This document shows positions 4,384 through 5,352 of a DNA stretch of 5,352 nucleotides, piece after piece (the stretch's first letter is position 1; every line of letters starts with the position of its first letter). The notes under the pieces were generated by a model that had not been told where the DNA came from, did no database searches, and worked only from the letters and a program-made list of their open reading frames with translations. This DNA is from SFDP01 sp051653625 (GTDB lineage: Bacteria; Bacillota; Clostridia; Lachnospirales; Lachnospiraceae), in NCBI GenBank assembly GCA_051653625.1, contig JBOFWM010000097.1, forward strand, positions 1 to 5,352, given 5' to 3'. The translations under genes were made by a program, and so were the position numbers.

Positions 4384-5352
4384 GATATAATAACTTCTAT
4401 ACAAAGGTTAAAAATAGTTCCTGCTAAGATTAGTATAATTGAACATGTAACCTATGTTTATAGTTGTAGAAACTGTGATAAAAATGTAGAAGCTGGATTT
4501 ATCAAATTAGCTACGAGTCCTAAGGCATTAGTTCCTAAAAGTCTAGTATCAGCTAGCGTGATGGCACATATATTAAATCAAAAATATACCAATGCGATGC
4601 CTTTGTATAGACAAGAGCAAGAATGGAATCGTCCTGGCGCTAATCTTACAAGACAAAATCTTTCTAATTGGACTATAAAAGCTGGTGGGTTATTAAAACC
4701 ATTAGAAGCAGCACTAAAGAAGGAACTACTTTCAAATGATTTATTACATGCAGACGAAACAACGCTGAAAGTGTTGCATGAACCAGGCAAGGAAACAACC
4801 TCTAAATCATATATGTGGTTGTATAGAACTTCCTAGGAAACAACAAAGTCTGTCATTCTATATGACTATCAAGTTGGACGTAGCGGAAGCTTTGCAGCAA
4901 GGTATTTAAAAGACTGGGATGGTACTTATCTTCATTGTGATGGATTTAGTGGATATAAAAAGCTAATAGACAAAACACTATGCGGTTGCCTACTACATGT
5001 TAAGCGAAAATTCCATGAAACAGTAAAAGTAAATCCAGAGAATGAGAATGCAAAAAAGGGGAAGCTTATCTTCAAAAACTATTTGCAATAGAATCAAAGG
5101 CAGATGAAATGAATTTAAGCAACAATGCTAGATTGCAGCTAAGATTAAGTGAATCCAAAACAGTATTAGATGAATTTTATCAATGGATCGAGGAGATATC
5201 AGTGAAAACTTTGCCCCAAAGTTTGTTGGGCAAGGCTATTACTTATGCCATAAATCAAAAGGAATATTTATCTAATTTTTTGTTAGATCCAAGAATTCAG
5301 CTTTCTAACAACTTGGCTGAGCAGTCTATAAAAATGTTTGTCATAGGTCGGA
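4384..5352 (+). pseudogene. tnpC: IS66-family transposase (TnpC), truncated and frameshifted
   Basis: TnpC is the DDE transposase of IS66 elements, normally about 500 residues. Homology-like sequence starts near 4399 (IQRLKIVPAKISIIEHV). YSCRNC, half of the zinc-binding motif, follows. Then come PLYRQEQEW, HADET (first catalytic Asp, 4753-4755), LHCDGFSGY (second Asp, 4939-4941), CLLHVKRKFHE, and LSNNLAEQSIK (catalytic Glu, 5319-5321). The N-terminal part, including the first zinc CxxC and the leucine-zipper region, is missing. An in-frame TAG at 4834-4836 interrupts YRTS/ETTKSVILYDY. A one-base loss, probably in the G-run 5058-5061 after AKKG, moves the rest into another frame: frame 1 stops at 5089-5091, while the shifted frame stays open to the window end. 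The ATG at 4558 that opens the first intact piece is internal. All three lesions rule out a normal transposase. The element continues past the window. Confidence 0.9.

Noticed and set aside
4578..4790. 70-codon minus-strand frame
   Set aside because: It is a shadow antisense to the IS66 tnpC remnant.
1..5352. CRISPR array, tRNA or rRNA genes, phage attachment sites
   Set aside because: No regularly spaced repeats, no tRNA-like cloverleaf and no rRNA-like conserved sequence were seen.

Overview
The window is AT-rich, uses strong AGGAGG-type ribosome binding sites, and carries an agr-type peptide signalling locus next to degraded insertion sequences. This fits a low-GC Firmicute, most likely a gut clostridium of the Lachnospiraceae type. 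That is inferred from composition and gene families, not from a marker gene.

Bases 1-381 are the 3' two-thirds of an agrB-type membrane peptidase gene, cut by the window edge. Bases 382-760 hold no convincing gene. They contain a pair of direct-repeat boxes (465-499) with the ~21-bp spacing typical of LytTR regulators, a possible promoter, and a perfect 13-bp stem-loop (618-648). Bases 761-2796 are a tight two-gene unit: an AgrA-like response regulator (receiver plus LytTR domain), then an AgrC-like GHKL sensor kinase. No agrD propeptide gene was found, and the order B-A-C differs from the classical B-D-C-A.

Bases 2797-3099 are a second regulatory intergenic region with a near-identical box pair (2829-2862). 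They also hold an open, possibly frameshifted stretch that may be a decayed small gene. Next is a gene for a small secreted protein of unknown function (3100-3570), enclosed by a perfect 14-bp inverted repeat (3067-3080 and 3589-3602). The likely circuit is: peptide processed by AgrB, sensed by the kinase, response regulator phosphorylated, then binding at both box pairs. That would give autoregulation of the operon and switch on the secreted protein. The shared boxes are seen directly; the circuit is inferred.

Bases 3571-5352 look like an insertion-sequence graveyard. They hold an AT-rich spacer and a strongly palindromic block (3755-3912) with mutually exclusive foldings. A C-terminal fragment of a DDE transposase follows on the minus strand (3935-4312), then a stem-loop with a T-run (4321-4383). 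Last is an IS66-type tnpC pseudogene with a missing 5' end, an in-frame stop and a one-base frameshift, running off the window.
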